A stretch of 64,000 nucleotides of DNA from Fictibacillus nanhaiensis (GTDB lineage Bacteria > Bacillota > Bacilli > Bacillales > Fictibacillaceae): assembly GCF_023715445.1 (NCBI RefSeq), contig NZ_JAMBOD010000001.1, forward strand, positions 1,240,001 through 1,304,000. The letters are read 5' to 3'. How positions within the stretch are numbered: the first letter of the stretch is position 1; each line of letters starts with the position of its first letter. The position numbers and the translations under genes are program-made. A model generated the notes under the pieces. The model was not told where the DNA came from. It worked only from the letters and a program-made list of their open reading frames with translations, and ran no database searches. Shown here piece by piece: positions 63,083 through 64,000 of the stretch.

Positions 63083-64000
63083 TTAAAAATCGTTGCGTTT
63101 AGGATCGTTGTTCTTATTAATACCAAACTCATCGCTTGGTGTATTTAAATGATTAAACTGACGATCACGTGCAATCGTATGGGGTTTTTCTAAATCAACA
63201 TTCGCTGATTCGTTTTCAGTTTTAGAGCTGTCCGTTCGAAAATCTTTTAAGCTTGTTTTATCTTTCCACTCTGCAGGATCAGGACTTTGAATGGTTGTTT
63301 GCTCCATTCTTCTGCTTAGTTTGTTAAGCGTACGTCCCGCTGCTTCGCGGCCGCCTAGTCCAAAAGCAAGTCCAAAGGCAATGGTGAAACCGCCCAAGAT
63401 AAGAATGAACGCAGCATTTACGATTGTCTTAGCAACGCCAAGCTGGTCAAGAGCCATAAAGAAAGCTAGCGTAATAATCGTATATTTCGCAATGTTTCCT
63501 AACAGCTTGCCCTCTGTTTTTTGTTTTACCATGCTCATAACCACACGTTTTACGAGGTCACCTGCATAGAATCCAATCCCAAGAACAAGTACCGCTGTAA
63601 GTACCATTGGAATGTAAGCTAAAACAACTGATAAGATACTAACTAAGCTTTCAAGGTTTACAAGCTGAAGTGCTTCAATCGTAAATAATAAAACAACTAC
63701 AATTTGCGCAGCGTAACCAATAATTTGAGAGATGGAAAGTGTTTGATCACTCTTATGAAGAGATCCAAGCCCCATCTTATGGAAGATCCCGTTAAAGCCA
63801 ACGCGTTCGAGCAATGAAGTTACGGCATTTTTAACCCATTTTCCAATCCATATTCCGGCTGCAACTAGAATGATTGCAACGATAATGTTTGGAATCATAT
63901 CCATAATCTGTCCTAGCATTCCGATAGCAGGTCCAGAAATTCCTTTAATATCAAGCGTCTCAAGCGCTGAGATCACAACTGGAATCAAAATAAATACATA
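63083..64000 (-). CDS. Mechanosensitive channel-like protein with conserved TM helices (5' end outside window)
   Basis: The frame is open to the right edge (306 codons), and the TTG at 63988 is only the first start-like codon, so the N-terminus is probably missing. Five hydrophobic segments include IPNIIVAIILVAAGIWIGKWVKNAV (the TM_helix repeat) and ILGGFTIAFGLAFGLGGREAAGRTL, an MscS-type pore-lining pattern. The soluble tail is short and charged. Osmotic protection is plausible. Confidence 0.8.
   Translation of the reverse strand, partial: YVFILIPVVISALETLDIKGISGPAIGMLGQIMDMIPNIIVAIILVAAGIWIGKWVKNAVTSLLERVGFNGIFHKMGLGSLHKSDQTLSISQIIGYAAQIVVVLLFTIEALQLVNLESLVSILSVVLAYIPMVLTAVLVLGIGFYAGDLVKRVVMSMVKQKTEGKLLGNIAKYTIITLAFFMALDQLGVAKTIVNAAFILILGGFTIAFGLAFGLGGREAAGRTLNKLSRRMEQTTIQSPDPAEWKDKTSLKDFRTDSSKTENESANVDLEKPHTIARDRQFNHLNTPSDEFGINKNNDPKRNDF

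Overview
The window looks like chromosome from a low-GC, spore-forming member of the Bacillaceae (Bacillus or a close relative such as Fictibacillus; the genus is not provable from this sequence). The evidence is arg and suf operon order as in Bacillus subtilis, the yut/yun and yus gene neighbourhoods in near-subtilis order, spore-specific genes (yutH, lytH, yunB, cotB-like, ger remnants), strong AGGAGG ribosome binding sites with frequent TTG/GTG starts, and textbook SigA promoters, lysine and SAM riboswitches, an ARG box and a FadR box.

Layout. 1-8.2 kb: arginine/carbamoyl phosphate operon argC-argJ-argB-argD-carA-carB (minus; carB runs off the left edge). 8.6-10.4 kb: an SDR and a D-2-hydroxyacid dehydrogenase. 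10.4-18.7 kb: the yut block (yutH, pgpA, yutF, a SufR-like regulator, yutE, DUF3055, a small cytosolic protein, yutD, a YhcN/YlaJ lipoprotein, lipA, lytH). 18.8-22.6 kb: the MetP/MetS amino-acid transporter pair and an NhaC-family transporter behind a lysine riboswitch. 22.6-29.5 kb: yunB, dfrA-thyA, yunC, DUF72, nitroreductase, YbaK and an iron alcohol dehydrogenase. 29.5-33.3 kb: an accessory stretch with a candidate RNA, decayed genes, a KGG-repeat protein, a lipoprotein and a RibD-like reductase. 33.3-38.7 kb: sufCDSUB. 39-42.6 kb: AhpD-like protein and metNPQ behind a SAM riboswitch. 42.6-56 kb: the yusD-to-fad block (yusD, inserted sigI-rsgI, yusE, yusF, a second KGG protein, yusG, gcvH, yusI, fadN-fadA-fadE, fadM). 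56-64 kb: DUF2573, CopD-like protein, the fused remains of a gerA-type operon, a divergent pyrH paralogue, two CotB-related coat genes, a ZIP transporter and a partial mechanosensitive channel.

Functional links: arginine synthesis supplies its own carbamoyl phosphate and is probably controlled by the ArgR/AhrC family. Lysine and methionine uptake are switched by their own metabolites. The Suf machinery, LipA and GcvH form an Fe-S/lipoyl axis, and a SufR-like Cys-rich regulator in the window could sense it. fadN-fadA-fadE carries a FadR operator.

No clear new defence or biosynthetic system is visible. The less ordinary signals are five intergenic arrays of degenerate 20-21 bp repeats whose unit differs at each locus, a dispersed structured GC-rich repeat in three places, an internally deleted gerA-gerC operon, a two-part remnant of a PQQ-type sugar dehydrogenase, a 42-bp perfect palindrome, and a duplicated pyrH behind a small ORF and a clean operator-like inverted repeat.
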